Assembly (NCBI GenBank): GCA_027011725.1
Contig: JALUZQ010000262.1
Location: 1 to 5,140, forward strand
DNA: 5,140 nt
DNA from: Sulfurimonas sp.
GTDB taxonomy: Bacteria; Campylobacterota; Campylobacteria; Campylobacterales; Sulfurimonadaceae
Direction of reading: 5' to 3'
Below, in pieces: positions 4,545 to 5,140 of this stretch. The notes beneath the pieces are model-generated. The model searched no databases. It was not told the origin of the DNA and saw nothing but the letters and a program-made list of their open reading frames with translations. The first letter of the stretch is position 1. Each line of letters begins with the position of its first letter. Made by a program: the position numbers and the translations under genes.

Positions 4545-5140
4545 TCAATACTCTACAAAGTATGCACTGATATACTCTGCTTTGGTTGGTCTTATATTAC
4601 TCGTGCCTCTTTTTTACTATATGGTATATATGAAAAACATCCATGCAATTGAAAACGAACTCCTCCTCAAAGAGAAGTCACTCCTCATAGTAAACGCAAT
4701 GCAGGAGTACGATGCTCAGGATGAATACTTCGAGTACCCTCGTTTTAAGAGCTTTGAGTCAGGTCTCTATGATGAAAACTTCCATCCTATATTTACACTC
4801 ATACGCTCAGAGATGAAGTACTTTAAAAGTGGTTACTATATAGATGGAGATGATGCCTACTATGTTATAAAGCTGCCAAAAGGGCGCTACTTTAATGCCA
4901 CCTACCTTGTTCTACACAACAAAATCTCCTATGCGTCCGTTTATGAGAAAGTGCTTTTTATTCTCTTTAGTATCATTATTTTAGTCTTTATTTTAAGTGC
5001 TTACTTTTTAAGAACCTTTGCACGTCCTTTTCAAAAAATGAACAAACAACTCGACAACTTCATCAAAGACTCCATGCACGAGATAAATACGCCTCTTTCT
5101 ATCATCAATGTCAACATTGACCTCTACAACCGTAAAAACG
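4534..5140 (+). CDS. Sensor histidine kinase, 3'-truncated by the window end
   Basis: The reading frame is open from TTG 4534 to the window end, giving the first 202 residues. There are two membrane helices (about 11-31 and 138-158) enclosing a periplasmic domain of about 105 residues rich in tyrosine, phenylalanine and acids (DEYFEYPRF, YYIDGDDAYYVIKLPKGRYF), a possible small PAS/Cache-like fold. After the second helix come only about 23 residues before SMHEINTPLSII, the HisKA dimerisation motif, with phospho-acceptor H182 and the HExxxP signature. A HAMP domain (about 50 residues) does not fit in this gap. The catalytic ATPase domain lies beyond the window. The start overlaps the regulator gene by 11 bp, so the pair is coupled and the regulator is its probable partner. 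The direct helix-to-HisKA connection is something I recall from other Campylobacterota kinases. Confidence 0.92.
   Translation, partial: MKDNQYSTKYALIYSALVGLILLVPLFYYMVYMKNIHAIENELLLKEKSLLIVNAMQEYDAQDEYFEYPRFKSFESGLYDENFHPIFTLIRSEMKYFKSGYYIDGDDAYYVIKLPKGRYFNATYLVLHNKISYASVYEKVLFILFSIIILVFILSAYFLRTFARPFQKMNKQLDNFIKDSMHEINTPLSIINVNIDLYNRKN

Noticed and set aside
1..5140. Mobile element, CRISPR array, toxin-antitoxin pair or phage-defence system
   Set aside because: I saw no transposase, integrase, terminal repeats, regularly spaced repeats or defence-type domains; the gene content is core metabolism plus signalling.

Overview
The window is AT-rich and densely coded. It looks like a chromosomal segment from a Campylobacterota (Epsilonproteobacteria) bacterium. 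The Sulfurimonas/Sulfurovum/Sulfuricurvum group is my best guess, from the style of the proteins, the overlapping genes, TTG/GTG starts, AT-rich -10 boxes without clear -35 boxes, and a surE-ThiF-family gene pair that I recall from Campylobacter jejuni. The genus is an inference. I see no mobile element, CRISPR array, tRNA, rRNA or phage gene.

Left half, minus strand (2098 down to 49): four genes packed head to tail with every junction overlapping. They are surE (survival 5'/3'-nucleotidase), a short TcdA/CsdL-type E1-like enzyme (probable tRNA t6A dehydratase), a two-helix inner-membrane protein with a four-cysteine periplasmic tail, and an unrecognised 83-residue protein. The overlaps (TGATG, 8 nt, 17 nt) point to one translationally coupled transcript. 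Its promoter sits so close to surE that the mRNA may be leaderless. Positions 1-48 hold only a short open stretch at the window edge.

Middle (2099-2188): a 90-bp divergent spacer. It holds a surE -10 box, an overlapping -10 box for the opposite strand, and a flagellar sigma28-like promoter facing an unrecognised 183-residue soluble protein (2189-2740).

Right half, plus strand (2797 to the window end): a signalling operon. Gene 1 is a stand-alone membrane-anchored protein with a double-Cache-like sensory region and no output domain. Gene 2 is an OmpR-type response regulator. Gene 3 is a sensor histidine kinase with its own small periplasmic domain and no HAMP, cut off by the window just after its phospho-acceptor histidine. 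All junctions overlap. A perfect TATAAT box and an 8-bp inverted repeat that includes the ribosome-binding site of gene 1 lie just upstream. The layout suggests a three-component system in which the Cache protein senses a ligand in the periplasm and passes the signal to the kinase. This operon is the most interesting part of the window, although its ligand and target genes cannot be read from the sequence.
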